Shown here: one piece after another, positions 31,429 through 44,504 of the stretch
Layout of the letters: each line of letters starts with the position of its first letter
How positions within the stretch are numbered: the stretch's first letter is position 1
Assembly: GCA_021396245.1 (NCBI GenBank)
Contig: WNYE01000032.1
Span: 62,001 to 126,000 of the forward strand
Origin: Sporothrix humicola
Lineage: Eukaryota; Ascomycota; Sordariomycetes; Ophiostomatales; Ophiostomataceae
DNA: 64,000 nt
Reading direction: 5' to 3'
The notes under the pieces: generated by a model
Databases searched by the model: none
What the model was told of the DNA's origin: nothing
The model's input: only the letters and a program-made list of their open reading frames with translations
Position numbers and translations under genes: made by a program

Positions 31429-34400
31429 TTTGAGTGGTCGATCAGAGTCGAGTCGATGTGGTGATGATGAGAATGAGAAGAGGCGGAGAGTGCGAAGAGA
31501 TTTCGAGTGACCTCAGCGGACGAGGATAAAAAGAAAATAAGGAAAAGCGAGTCGACAGTGGTGATGATGAATAGATATAAATATCCAAAAGACAAAAAGA
31601 AGTAAAAAAAATCGAAAAGGTGGCGGCAAGAAAATCAAAAGATCAAGACACAGAAGAGGAAAAAGAAGTAAAATAAAAGCGGCTTCTTTCGGGTGGGTGA
31701 AGAGGAAGAAACACCCTTTTGTAAAAGCAGAGCCAAAGGATCTGACCAACAGATCAAGCAACGATAGAGAACAGCCACAGAAAAGACACGAGAATCAAAG
31801 ACAAGAAAAGAGACAGGGGTCGGCAAGGGGGAGTGAAAAGAAAAGAAAAATAATGTCAATAAAACAAAATAAAAAGAGACCACACCAAAACGGCACCATA
31901 GGCACACCAGAAGAAACCAAAAGACACCAACACAGGAAGGCCCCACTCTGAGGCTAACTTTGGGCAGACTTACACAGATGGTTCCAGTGCTGCCACCACG
32001 CCCCAAACATCCTGCATACATAAATGAGGCAAACAAAGGTAGATGAGAAATGGGGAGAAAAGGTCTTTGACCGGGCGTTGGCAGCGGTGGACGGCCATTC
32101 ACTAGCCGGAAAGTCAAAGCGAGGGCGGAAAGGACTCGGAACGAAGTACTCAGTACTCTGCCATGACCCTTCGTCCTGCAAGCCACACAGGAATCGTCAT
32201 TTTACTTGTTGTCAGAGGCTCTTCGGGGAAATCATGCTTTGGGCCATGACTTGGCAGTGCGGCTGAAAACTGAATACAGCGGTGGAAGTTAATCTTGCAA
32301 AGGCCTGGACACTGGAAAGGAAAGGAAACGAAAGACAGGCATCACGAAAGGAAGAAAGGGAAAAAGAGAGAAGAAAAAGGCGAGACAGATCTGGCCGGAC
32401 GGTCAACATGGCCGATCATAGGAGCTTTCCCCGTAGTGCAAACTGAAAAGCTTGTCTGTTCTTGGCTGGGGTGAGATGAGAAGAAAAGAAAGAGAAAGAA
32501 TAAGGATGGTGGGAGAGAAAAGGGGCTCTGCTGTCTAGCTTGTCACTAGACACAGAAGAGGGACAGCAAAACACCACGACAAAACCCAATCGCGGCCCAA
32601 TACCTGCCCACAAGTGTTTGACGATGCCCCATAAGGCCATAAAAATCTGCCTTGCACCAGGTCTGTGGGTGTTGTCGTCGTGAATTGAGGTGCCGCCCTT
32701 TTGGGGTTGGACAACATAAGTTTATCCATTTCAAAAGCCAAAGTAAATTTCGCACTTGCGGTTGATTCTTCCACTTGAAAGAGTGACACGTTTTATTCGT
32801 CAACAGACGCTGGATGTCGCTGTTCGTTGTCATGTTCTCTCTGAGCTCTCTCCCAAAGTCACGTTGACAGTCCCGAGAAGTCTGACCAAGAGAGTGCCTG
32901 CCGCCTGCCGTCTGACGCTTGCCATTCTGCCGTGTCCATCAAAGGCAGGGTTGCAATCTTCCTTCATCAAAAGGGCAATATGTCGTACTGTGTACTGCAA
33001 AGGATTGCATTGGACTCAATGTCCAAACGAGGGAACCTGAGGAAATCGATAAAAGACCAAAAGGGGACCCAAAAGGGATCAAAAGGGATCAACACCACAT
33101 GGGCTTTGACCAGTCACGATGCTGGATTTAGCGAGTAAGATGACAATCCAAGTGGAGACTGGGTATTGACGGCGAGGGAAAGCGGAAAGGAACAAGCCTG
33201 GTGGGAAACCTGGTGGGTGGGCATTTTTGTCTTTTTTTTCTCTCTTTTTTTCTGTCTCTTGACCTGGCCCTGGATGCGGCTGAAAATCAAGTGAAACAAT
33301 TGTCGAGGAAGGGCGGGTAGGGACCTAGGAAAAAAGACAGGCCTAGTGGACGCCTGCAGACACAGCCACGGCGCGTGAAAATAATGTCGAGAATGGCGGG
33401 AAAATTGGAAAGGGAAAGGGAAAGAAGGAAAAGGCGCTGAAAAATACCACCAGCATGAATGGTGGCGTTTTTGAATCGGAAAGACCATCTCAGACCGAGA
33501 TTGATCGGGAATTTCACATTTTCTCGTGGCGGCAGTCGACGCCGATGCTCAGAAAATAAAAGAAAATCGAGAGAGCACCGGCGAGGCACTCCGATGTGAT
33601 GTTTTGCCGTGTTCTGATATTCTGTTTCTCGTGAACATGTTGACCCACTGGAATATTGAGGACGGTCTAGCCCCATTCCACTTTTCCACACAGTGATGAT
33701 CCCTTCTGTTTTCTGCCATTTCGTATTGAATGACACTGCGGAACGACCCCGCGGTGCAATGAAGGAACAGTTCGTTCAGCAGGGTGGCAGTCAGACGGCT
33801 ATTTTCTCCAGTCGGCAGGCAAAAGGTTGCATTGGAAAGACTCCCGTGACTTGAAGATGCCGAACGATTTCAACGTTTCGACGTCGATGCTATCAATGTC
33901 GATGCACGTTCAAGTCGCTCGATTGTCTCCTTTATCAAAATCTCGAAATAGACGCTTGCCGTATCTCTGACCCTTTTCTGAAACTTCAGACAGCAAGCCA
34001 CAATGCAGAATCTGTCGTAGTCAAACTGGCCAAGAAAGTCAGTTTGAAAACCCTATGCCATCTCAGCCCTCCAAGCGTGTTCAGGCTTGGCCTGAAATGG
34101 CATAGAAACGGCGATTTCCGGGGCGCAGACCGTTGGTGGACTGTGCTTCATTTATCTCGCCTTTCTCTTAATTCTCCACGGCTCTAGGTTGTTTTTGTCT
34201 TGGAATTCAGAGCGAACGGTGTCAGGGTGCTGTGGGAGAATCAAGGAAATAAGCCTGTGTCCTCGATAGGATACACAAGGCGACGACGAGAATGGAAAAG
34301 TTCAAGTTCATGACCTCTGGTTGGGTCTGTGTTGATTCGAGGAAAGGGGATTTTAAGATTGCAAATTAAGAGACAGGGGTTGCCATCCCACAGACAAAGA

Positions 34401-35959
34401 CGGCCTGAAAAGCCCATTGGAAGATAGCAGGGACAAAAGACGGCAATGTCCAATGAGGTCAGGAAAGAGAAATTTAGAAAGGTAAAAGGGCACAACTTTC
34501 AGCCGCTCGACATAACGCGACGGCTGAAAATTCAATAGTGCCGATTTCCCGCAAGCCACATCTGATCGAAGATACTAGGAACTGAGGAGGTTCTCTAACG
34601 GTGAGCCTGTCAACATTATGGAGAATTCGCGATGACGATGATCAAAGGCTGGCGAGGAAGGTTGAGGATGCAAACGAGGGCGGAATAAAAAATATCGCAA
34701 ATCGAATGGAGGACTCAGGAGTGCTTGGAATGCCCAGACGCTTAGACGCCCCCAAAAAGCTTATTGCTGGCAACAGCAACGTGCGCCAAGGACCTGGAAG
34801 GCGAAGGACAGAAAACTCCGTCAGATCCAGTCCAAAAATACTTGCAACATCCTCCGGCGACGCGTATCTCGTATCTGCCAGTCTGCCTCAGGATGTAAGA
34901 GACAAGACCAGAATTGTTAGTGAAAATTAGAAACTTCAAAGAGGTCAGGAATGGTCTTTCTCAGAACGCACTTGTCAACAACCTTCCTCTTTCAGGCTCG
35001 GTCTTGGAAGACGGAAACAAATAACTCACTGTATTCTCTCCATGAAGAAGACACTTCCGAAAAGACAGAAAAGCCTTGGATCAGCATGCATGCAGGTTTG
35101 CAGACTCGTTCAGCCTTGCTTGTTTGAGCTTGTCTCTGGTAAGCTATGTTAATCCCCTCTGCCACAGTTGACCTCCATCCCATCGTTCCCCGTCTCACAC
35201 ATGCAACATGTGACATCTTCCTGTTTCCAAATGGTAGGCGTTCGTTGGCAGACTGCAGACAGTCGGTGACTGGGGAGCGCCTTGCAAGATTCTGGGCAAC
35301 TCCGTGGCAGACCCAATATGTGTCTTTTGCGACTGTTTAATGGACGGTGTCCATTGCAAGGAATTCAAAAAATATTGCGAATATCCAAAAGATCAATAAA
35401 GATGAAAAAGACATTATTGTATTTTCGCTGTCGACTGTCATAAACAGCACAGCACTCCAACGACTCCTCGTATCATCTACCCAGAGTATCCCAAGAGTAC
35501 TCATCCAATGTCATGCTGCTTGCTGATGCTATGAAAGAAAGAAATAGAGAACAATGCAACAATGTAAACACCACCAGTCACCAACAGTACATAAACTTGT
35601 CAAAATGTCAAAATGCAATACAAAATATTCAAAATATCCAAATCTCCAACCGCCCCAAGAAAATCCAAAGTATAAAAGGTAGGTAAAAATAAGATGGTCA
35701 AAAACTATGTACCAAAAGAATACAAAAGTAGAGAGGCGAAAGGTAGAAGGCAAGGGCAAAAGGCGAAAGTAAAAGGTAAAAACCAACAAGACAAGCGTCT
35801 TGGAGGCCGTGATCGTGGCAATTGGGTATCAAATGGAGCCAAAAAGAAAATTCGAGAACATCAATCAGAAGTCGGAAATCGGAGGTCGAAATAAGGGAGA
35901 ACGTGATTCGGGATGTGAATCGGGAATGGAGAACGTCAACGCTAATAATTGATCGTCGC
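31429..35959. other. 4.5 kb gene-free region with structured element
   Basis: No supportable gene. The left part is the purine-rich leader/promoter of the MARVEL gene; the right end (35350-35950) is AT-rich and suits the spa2 3' UTR. ORFs are short and overlapping; 34601-34930 (plus) reads somewhat like protein but has no ATG near its beginning and no domain. Two adjacent inverted repeats lie at 34021-34105. Short ccaaaaggggac/aaaagggatc repeats occur at 33055-33095. Confidence 0.4.
34021..34105. other. Two adjacent inverted repeats (possible structured RNA or processing site)
   Basis: Hairpin 1: 34021-34028 (TCAAACTG) pairs perfectly with 34040-34047 across an 11-base loop. Hairpin 2: 34053-34061 (CTATGCCAT) pairs with 34097-34105, 34063-34066 (TCAG) with 34092-34095, and 34071-34076 (CCAAGC) with 34085-34090, giving 19 base pairs interrupted by a mismatch and a small bulge. 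There is no coding sequence here. The pairing is seen directly; function is inference. Confidence 0.45.
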
Positions 35960-38900
35960 TCACGAAAAGTCGTCGTTGGCGTCGCCCAGCACAAGACGAT
36001 CGATCCGCTTGACCAACTCCTTGGTCTCGCGCGCAATCTCAAAGGCGACAGGTGGCAGCGACGTCGTCCACGACCGCATGTCCATCTTGCGGCCGCCGCT
36101 GGCCTCGGCTGCCCGCATTGCCTCGCCCCGGTCACCAGCATCCACCAGCCGCTGGCGGCAGCTCACAAGCTTGTCAAGGGACGGGCCGCCGTTGCCGCTA
36201 GCTTCAGTCTCAGCAATCACTTTGCCGACAATGTCGGCAATCTCGTTGATCTGGCTAGTGATCTGCTGGACACCGGCATCGCTGCGGATGGAACCAACCA
36301 TATCCTGGATGATCTGGACCATGACGGCCGTCTGGTCGTCGAGCAGGGCCTTCAGGTCTTCGGTGCGTTGGTCGGCACGGCCGCCGCCATTGTTGTTGCC
36401 ACCGACGGGGCCGCCATAGCCGTTGCTGTTATCATTGCCGCCGTAGCCGTTGGTATTGTCATTGCCGCCAGGTGCTGTGGGCAGGTTCTTGTTGATGCCG
36501 AGGTAGTTGCTGTTCATGCCGTTCATTCCGTTCATGTTGCTCAAACCGGTAGGCCCGCGCGACATGGAGCCGCGACCGCCGTTGGCATATCCACCGCCGA
36601 AGCGGTCAATAGACTGCCGCGGCGAGCTCACAGGGCTGTAGGCCGACGAGTCTGCGCTGTCACGCACACCACCAAGGCCCTGGAAAGGAGGCGGCGGCGG
36701 CAGCGAGTTCTGCGTTGTCGTCGACGACAGGGTCGTGGCCGTTGTCTGGCCGCCGTTGCTGCGCGGTGAGAAGTAGCTGGCGTTGGACTCGACGGGCGTC
36801 AGAGAGCCGTTGTCATCGTCCATCATGGACATGCTCGACATGTTGTTGTCGTCGTCTTCAAGCTCGCCGGCAGGCGTCGTGCGAATCTTGACCACCCGCA
36901 GAAGCTCAACGACAGCCGCGACAAGGTGCGATGCGGCCGCATCAAGCAGAGACACGGGCGACAGGCCGGCCGACATGGCAAAGTTCTTGGCCGCCGTGAT
37001 AAGGTTATTGGCCGTGCCCGACAAACGTGACTTCAGCTTTGCCTGCACCTGCGCAGACTCCTCATCCTGGCCCAGCGGTGCGGGTGCGTCGTCCAAGTCC
37101 TTGGTAATGCGGCGCACCGACACGACGACAGCCTTCATGGAGTCGATTGTCCGCTCAGGCTCTTCGAGGCGAGCCCGCCGCAGCATCTCGTCAATAGCCA
37201 TCTGGAACTTGGTGACGTGCACGTCCTTGATCAGACCGTTGTTGGTCGTGAAGCCCTTTTCGCGCACATACCGGCCGGCGTCCTCCTGCTGCATACCCAG
37301 GCCCATGGACGAGCCGCGCAGCGTGCGAAGCTGAGTCTTGGCCCGGGCGTACCGGTTTCGCCATTCACGGACTTCAGCCTCGAGCGTCTCGATCGTCTTT
37401 TCGAGGTCGGCATGCTTTTCCCAGGTGGTGCCGCTCTGTTGCGAGAGCATGCGCATCTCGCTCAAGAACCGCTCCGCTTCGCCGCGGACTTCCTCTGTGA
37501 CCTCTTGCTGTTCGCGCAGCTGTTGCCGAAGGTCATCGTTCTCGCGCATGAGCTCCTCGTTGCCACCGCGGCTGGGGTTGTTGTTCGCGCGAGTGCTCTC
37601 GGCGAGCGACTGGCGCAGGTCGTCAATCTGAGCACGAAGCTGGCGCTCTTCGGCGGCGTGATCGCTGCGCATCCGATCCATATCCTGTTGCAGGGTCTCG
37701 GCGAGGCTGGCTGAGTCGGCAAGCTGGTTCTCAAGGTCGCGCCGTGCGTTGGACCACTCCTGCTTCTCAACGTTGCTGGCCGATGCGCGTGCTCGCTCAG
37801 CGTCGAGAACAGAGTCCATCTCCTCTTTTTTCCGCTTCATATCCGACTCCATGTTCTCCATCTGGTCTCGTAAATCTTTTATTTGCGCTTCGTAATCATC
37901 AATCAATTGCTTGTTTTTCTGATCGATCGTGTGTGTTAGTTCCTGCCAACAATAGGAGTCTGGAAAAAGGTCGCAGCTTTTAACATACCTCTGTATCCAC
38001 GTCGTTGGCGCGGTTGTTGTCGCGACCGCTCATTTGCCGTTGGACACCGTAGTCATTCCCGTTCATGTTGCCGTTCATATTCCCATTCATATTACCGTTC
38101 ATGCCGTCGCCCATGGGGCTGATCATCGGGTCGTCGTCCTCCTCAACCATTGTGCTCTTATTTGGTACAATGGTGTTGCTCTGTGCCTGCTTCTGCATCG
38201 GCCGGTCGTAGTTGTTGGGCGGCAGACCTGGCGATGGCGGTACGGAGTTGTTGCCGAGACCGCCGGGCCCTAGACCAAGGCCGTTCATGCCGACACCGCT
38301 GCGCATCGAGCGCACAGAGCCAGCTTCAGAAGGTCTCCGCCGGCTTTGGCCTCGTGGGGGAAAGCCGTTCATGCCACCATTTACGGGAGTCTGCGAACGA
38401 CTTGATGGCCGCATAGATCCAGCCGGGCTGCCCATGCGTGGGATGTCGCCGCCAATAAAGCGGGGGATGCGGCGCTCCAGTTCGCAGAACACGTCGGTAG
38501 CGAGATCGCGGAATCGTGGAGGGCCGAGAGAAGCCAGCTTTTGCCGGGCCTGGTTGCGTTTTGGGTGGAATGAGTCTTCGGGTAGTAGATAGCTGGGTGT
38601 TCCACCAGGACCTTGCGGGCCGCCATTGTTTTGACGGCGGCTGAACGCCTGGCGGCGCATGAGTTCGTCGTAGACATCGGTACTCAGCTCGAGGAACTGC
38701 ACGGATGTCAGGCGTTGCAGCTTGTCGCGAGCCTTGTTGGCGGGTGGTGTGGGTTTCCCGTCGCGGGAGGTTTGAGAGAGAAATCGTTTTAATGCAATGT
38801 AGTGCTCGCCGAGCACGGCGTCTGAAGCCTCTTCGCGCTGGCTGCGGCCGCTCTCGCTGCGAGCATACATGCTGGGGCCGGCACTAGACCGGCCGATGGA

Positions 38901-39110
38901 AGGTGGTGGTGAGGGCCCGCCGTTGCCATTGCGCGGGCCCGTGGGAAAACCGGCATTCATGGGGCTGGGTAGAGAGCCACCAGAGTTTGGTGGTGAAATC
39001 AGTTGGCCACGGTTGTTGCCGTAGGGGTCGTCCTTGTCCATTGGATAACCAGTTGGCCAGTCACTATCGCCTATAGATACTGGTGATAGTGGTGCATTTC
39101 GGCCATTCAT
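35960..39110 (-). CDS. spa2: Spa2-type polarity scaffold (polarisome)
   Basis: Two exons, 39110-37989 and 37942-35960; about 1034 aa. Spa2 is the polarisome scaffold at hyphal tips that gathers formin, Bud6-type factors and MAPK-pathway kinases. Two Spa2-homology (GIT/SHD) repeats are visible at about 122-153 (NKARDKLQRLTSVQFLELST then DVYDELMRRQ) and 180-217 (FHPKRNQARQKLASLGPPRF then RDLATDVFCELERR). A long coiled coil runs from about 375 to 620, then a conserved helical block (KDVHVTKFQMAIDEML) and a C-terminal helical domain ending near IARETKELVKRIDRLV. Asn/Gly/Met repeats (NGNM units, encoded at 38060-38106) sit just before the intron. The 46 bp intron keeps the frame (DVDTE joined to ELTHTIDQKN). 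The assignment is firm. Confidence 0.92.
38060..38106 (-). repeat. 12 bp coding repeat (NGNM units) in spa2
   Basis: About four near-identical 12 bp units encode repeated Asn-Gly-Asn-Met. The units differ mostly at silent positions, so the peptide repeat is better kept than the DNA repeat. Confidence 0.6.
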
Positions 39111-42100
39111 GCTTCTGATATGCGGATGCGCTGCCCGTGGCAGAACGATGGTCGTCGAGAGAGTCGTCGAGTCGTTGTGTTCGTCGGCGCGCCCGTTGCT
39201 TCCTCCCCGTTCAAACTCCTCCTTGGTTTTGAGTGCTCAAGCCTCGATTGTGTGTGCTTGAGAATCCGGGAATTCCTCGAGTCGTGTGCGAAAATGCGAG
39301 AATCGAGGACGGTCGGATTTCGAGATCGAGACCGCCTCGCGTCCACGTCTGTCCAATAAATCGATAGAAATGACAAAAAGTGACAAGAAAGGAGTGGGAG
39401 AGAGCCTGTGCTCGTCGGTTTCGGTCTTTGTTTTTCTTTCGCCTGCGATGTTTTGATTTTAGTCTTGCGTCGCCTATTTTCGTCGTCGCGCAGGCGTTAC
39501 TCTGTCGTCAAGAAAGGAATTGATCTTCCGCGTGTTCGGTCGTCGCTGCTCGACACAAAAAATGTTCGCTCGAAAGGCCGGGTCGTCGTCTTCTGCTGTC
39601 CTCGGTGTCTTGCTCCTTGCTTTCTTTTTTTGCAAAAACTGGTCTACCGGTTGTGGATGGCGACAGGAGATAAAGTGAACAAAATGGGTAAAAAGGGGTT
39701 TCTTGCGAACGGAATGGAGGGAGGCAGAGACACTGGGCTGGAAAGACCAGAAAGACCCAAAAAGAGAGAGAACGAGCGAGACCCAGACCCAGTGCCAATG
39801 TAATAGGGCGGGTAGAATGGAGTCAAATGGAGAGGCTAGGGGGGGTGGAGTACTTGCGGAAAGGGGACTAACGACAGCGAAAGGGGGGTCACAGAGAGGA
39901 GAGAAACAGAAGGAGCGTCTTGTGGAGAGAGAAAAAGGCAAGAGCCAGCTAGGTTCAAGTACACCGCCGATCGTGCCACAATAGGGGTTGAAGAAGTATT
40001 AGGAGTATTAGGCAAGTATTAGAATATTGTGAAGGGGGAGGAAGGAACAGCCCAGGCAGTAATAGTGACCAAGCAGACAAGCAGACAAGCAGACAAGCAG
40101 ACAAGCAGACAAGCAGACAAGCAGACAAGGAAGGCGAGAAGGGTCAAGGAAGGCAAGACAAGGTAGGTACGGACGACTATGCACAAGTTCCGAGAGGACA
40201 GTGTCACTGCACGAGGCGAGCAAGGAAAATGCCAGGACAAGGGAATGCGAGGGTACTGCTGCTGTCGTCGCGGTGAGAAAGAGGGCCCCGAGAAAGATTG
40301 TGAGGAAAATCCGCGACACAGACAACGGGCGATGCTGAAACGTCAAAACTAAACAGGGCCGGCAAAGGGATATCTTCGGAAGGGGGGGGGGGCGTGTGGG
40401 ATCGAACCAGCCAACGGGAATGTAGGGGAGGGGCAAGGGCACAGAAAAGAATAAGGCAGGAGAGAAGAAAAACGAAGAAAAATGCACAATATTAGGGAGA
40501 TCGATGCAAAGACCACAATATGGCAGGCGCGTTGTGGAATGAGAGATCTTGCGAACCGGCAATCACGACCACAGACAATGCGGTGTACAATACGACATAC
40601 AAATGGAGAAAGAGCCACGCAGTATATTACAAAAGAGAGGACCATATACGACGGAAAAGGAAACCGGCCATGCAAAAATAGAAAGAAAAATGCACAGGAA
40701 GAAAGAACGAATTGTTTAGAACACGAAATGCGGAAGGCGCAACAAAGACACTGACGCCACCAGAAGAAAGACATCCCAAAAAGACATCACGGACCGGCCA
40801 ACGACAGCTGGATCTACAACTCTCCCACGAGCACCTCGCCATCGAATCTGCAATGCAAAGTCACAAGTGCAACGTCAATGTATTAGCGGTCCATAAAGAC
40901 GTGGCAGGTAATACAGTGCATTTCAGGGAATTCAAGCAAGCGAAATCTTGTCTTTGCCCCTGGTTATTTTCCTTTGCCTTTCCATTGCTCCTTCTATTAT
41001 TGAAGGGTTTTGTGCACCGCCAGCCTCCCCCTCCCTCTTTCCCTGTTCACTGTCCCTTGTTTTCGCACCCCTGGCTCCTTCCCCTTTCTATGCATCGTCC
41101 ATCTCGACAGACGACGCGGTCTAGATTGAGGTTAGCCTTCTTTGGGACTGGCGGCCGTGATTTGCTGCAGACAGCGCCGAGCGCCAGCCATATTAGTTTA
41201 ATCGAATCGACCAGTCGTGGCGCTGGGTGTCACCCGGATGCGCCAGGAACAAGAATTTGGACTCGACCAGTCAGGCACAAGACCAAAGAATCCAATAGCG
41301 CCAGCTCAAGAGCAATAAGGGGTGGCGCGCGCTAAGAAGGCCGCAGGAGGCGCCTGGCACAAAATCTTGGGGTATTGCCGGTGGCGAGCGAGAGCGAAAG
41401 AGTGGCAGGAACGACCATGGTTTGTCGGGTGGCTTTTGGCGAGCGGCTCCGGCCAGTCAAAATGGAAGGAGCAAATGTGACAACAAAGTACTCCGTTCTC
41501 CGTAATACTCCGTACATACATATAGACAGGAGATACACAAAAAACAAGCATCAAAGACGGGGGTTCTGGGCAGGGCCTGGGCAGAGTCGACCCGAGAAGC
41601 AAAAAAGCATGGCAGTTTCTCCAGGGTCTGGGCAAGTCAAGGGAGGCAAAGAGTCCAGATCTTTTGTTGTTGACAACACTCCTATGCTCTTGTCGCTCCT
41701 GCCCAGTCGGGCTGTTATGGACGGTCTTTCCATATCTCTGTCCCTTCCTTGCACAGCACTTGCCCACTGTCTTTTCGACCTAACTTCCCTTTTTCCTCTT
41801 GTCGGGCGTGCACTTTCTCCGCCGAGTTGATGCGCAACCGACAATCAACATTACCGCGCATGCTGCGCAATTAGAGCTACGGCGATTCTGAGCAGTGATG
41901 GACAGCCCTAGGCCCTGGGGCAGTATTCCAAAGAAGCCGCGTGCTCCACAGGAAAGAGCGAGCGAGAACAGAAAAAGAAGAGGGAAAGAACAAATCGATT
42001 GGTAGAAGAGACACGCAATTTCCTGATCAGAGTGAAGCCTCCATTTCTCACTTATTTTTATCTATATTTTTAATTCTTAATCATTTTGGCCTGTCCCCTA

Positions 42101-44504
42101 TTCCATGCGGCGCAACGCAAGCCTAATTTTAAAAATATCAACTTCACACCAAAAAGCGCACCAAAAGACACACCAACAACGCAACCCCGGCTTGCCGAAC
42201 GTCGAAAGTCAAGTCAGCTGTCTTCGGTCAAAGATAACGAGAATCAAAAGTCAAAAAGTCAAAAGGCCAGACCGACACTCTGCCTGGCCATGAGCCGATG
42301 ACCGTTGCCCGTCTCGACGGGGTCTCGAATTTTGAGGTCTCAAGGATTGTCACAGCTTTCTAAACTCGAATTGACAACGTCTTGGGATGTCTTGCCGTCT
42401 TGCACTTGACGTTGCAGTCAGCATGCAAGCATTGCTCAAGGCGTGGCTGAGGAATACCCAGTTTGCCTCCTTTGTCATCTCGTCGACCTTGCCCAGCCTC
42501 TTGTGCTTTGCATCTCAACCAGGGACTGCGACAGCAAAATGGCCTCTTTTCGATTGCAAGATCCACCAAAACCCACTAATAGCGTGCGCAGCGCTTGCCG
42601 CCGGGAGATTGGCTGTGGAGGTGCACCTGAACTGTACAAACCGCAGTTTGGGGGCAAGCTGGGATATTGCAAGCACATTGCAAGGGTGTCTTTGTTGCGC
42701 CGGGGTGTTTTTACATCCCGCGTATTGTCCAATCTTCCACAACACAATTCTAGCCATCTTGATCGGAGATGTCGGTGTTCTTGGTTCCTCATTCCGCTGT
42801 CTTGTCTGCACTCCTGGTTTTCCCGCCAAAATGGAAAATGAAATGACACGGAGTCTCCCATCTTCAGGGGCCGTGGTGGTGTTGTCCTGTCTCTGTTCCC
42901 TGCAAGGCAGGTGTTGAGATACGGAGTACAACATACAGAGGGCGAGATCGCTCACATCTTTTTCATAACAGGATAGGACTGTCAAAAAAAAAGCGAAGAT
43001 AACCTTGTTCATAGCTTCCGCGCTGTGCAAATCAGACGGCGGACTGCTCGGGCCTGGCCGCTCGAACGTGGCATGCCATCACGTGGGCCGACATGGCACA
43101 TCTTCTGTTGTGGCAGGCCGTTCGTCATTGGCCTAGAACGATCGAGGACGATCCCAGAAGATGGTGATGTATTCTACACATATGCCAGCGGTGCTAAGGA
43201 GTGCTATGTATGGAACAAGGACACCTGCATCCGGCTACAGGCCCGTAGAGTTCATCCGACAAAATCGAGGGCCTGGCCTCGTGGTGTATCCAGCAGTGTG
43301 GCTTTACACTGTCTTTATGCATGAAGTATGCATTCTTCCCAGGTTTAGACATCGAATTCACCATTAAACTTCTTCCACCGACCTTCCTCATCCTATGTTC
43401 AGCTCTTCGTTTTTTTCTTGGGAGCTGCAGCAGACGGCACATGATTTGTATGAATAGGCTGTGTAGAAAGATTCTCGAAGAGTTGGGACGTTTGGTCTGA
43501 CTTTGAGTACCTCCACAGGATGAATCGACTGGATAAATGGGAATATCAACAGAAAGCTGCGAATGACCACAAACGAGAAACTCGATATCAACATCAATAC
43601 CAGCTGGAGCCAACTACCGCCAGAGACCTGAATTGCATTCTGTTCCCTGTCCTTTTCATTCTTCCCTTTCCCTTATCTCGCTTTACACAGTATTACTCCG
43701 TCCTTTCAACCGCTTCCCAGCGGCGTATGTCGGATCATGCATTGATGTGTTTGATGTGCACCGCGAACAGACGGCGCTCGGCATGCACCTGCAGGGATAA
43801 AGTACAATCAATACGCCTGCATCATGGACAGCACAAAATTAATAGGAGGGAATCAACAAACAGCATTGGGGAACATTTATTGTCAATCTACTCAGTAAAA
43901 GTGCAAAATTCCCTCTGAGGTGCGCCGTGCTCCTCGCTTGATGTAATCAAGATTGAAATACGCACAGATGCCTTGACCCAACGGTTCCCAGCCCAACGAC
44001 TCTTGGCTTTTCATGGTCTTTTGAACCTTGACCTTCTAACCTCAGGCTTTGACCTTGCCTGGCCGCCTCGTGGCGTCGTCACATCAGCTCACTTTTGTCG
44101 CGGCTTCGATTCCTTTTAACTGTCTGCGTGGTACACGGAAAACCCCTCTGATGTGCCTGTTTCTTCCTCTTCCCTGACTCCTTTATTCTCCTTGGATGTT
44201 TTTTCGGTTGATTGATTTCATATTTTCTCGCCTTCACTCTCATCCCCCAGAAAGATCGTCCGACTGCCGCACAATGTTTCTCCGTGGGAAATAAGAACCC
44301 TAGGGTTAAGAGAAATGCACTCTGTAGATGCATATCCGTTTGTCGAATGCGAATAAACCCAATGATGCGCGATAATGATGTAAGGCTATGACGTCTGCCA
44401 CAATCATCGGACGTCGTAGAAATGGTATCAATAAATGCCGGCTTCAATGGTATTAATATATTTCGGGGAGTGTATCCCAGATCAACACAACTTCTCAACT
44501 ATCC
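39111..44504. other. 5.4 kb gene-free region
   Basis: It begins with the spa2 promoter (CT-rich on the coding strand) and ends with the ssu72 3' region. No gene is supported: the ORFs are low-complexity (for example 40008-40562, minus, made by a tandem repeat) or lack domains. Contents of note: an 8 bp tandem repeat at 40071-40126, an 11-base G run at 40382-40392, TACGGAGTA-type motifs at 41506-41514 and 42920-42928, near matches at 41489 and 43694, and a CACGTG at 43080-43085. Confidence 0.4.
40071..40126. repeat. Seven tandem copies of aagcagac
   Basis: A perfect 8 bp unit repeated seven times (56 bp). It creates a Cys/Leu-rich artificial ORF on the minus strand. It is likely to vary in copy number between strains. 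Confidence 0.85.

Noticed and set aside
34601..34930. 109-codon plus-strand ORF with protein-like hydrophilic sequence
   Set aside because: No ATG near its beginning (first at about 34707), no domain, and no clear splice partners. It could be an exon, but I cannot support it.
40382..40410. Minus-strand GGTTCGATCC, resembling a tRNA B box
   Set aside because: The flanking bases form only three pairs of a T stem, there is no A box or acceptor stem, and a G run follows. Not a tRNA.
40008..40562. Minus-strand 184-codon ORF rich in Cys/Leu/Ser
   Set aside because: It is generated by the 8 bp tandem repeat and CT-rich DNA.
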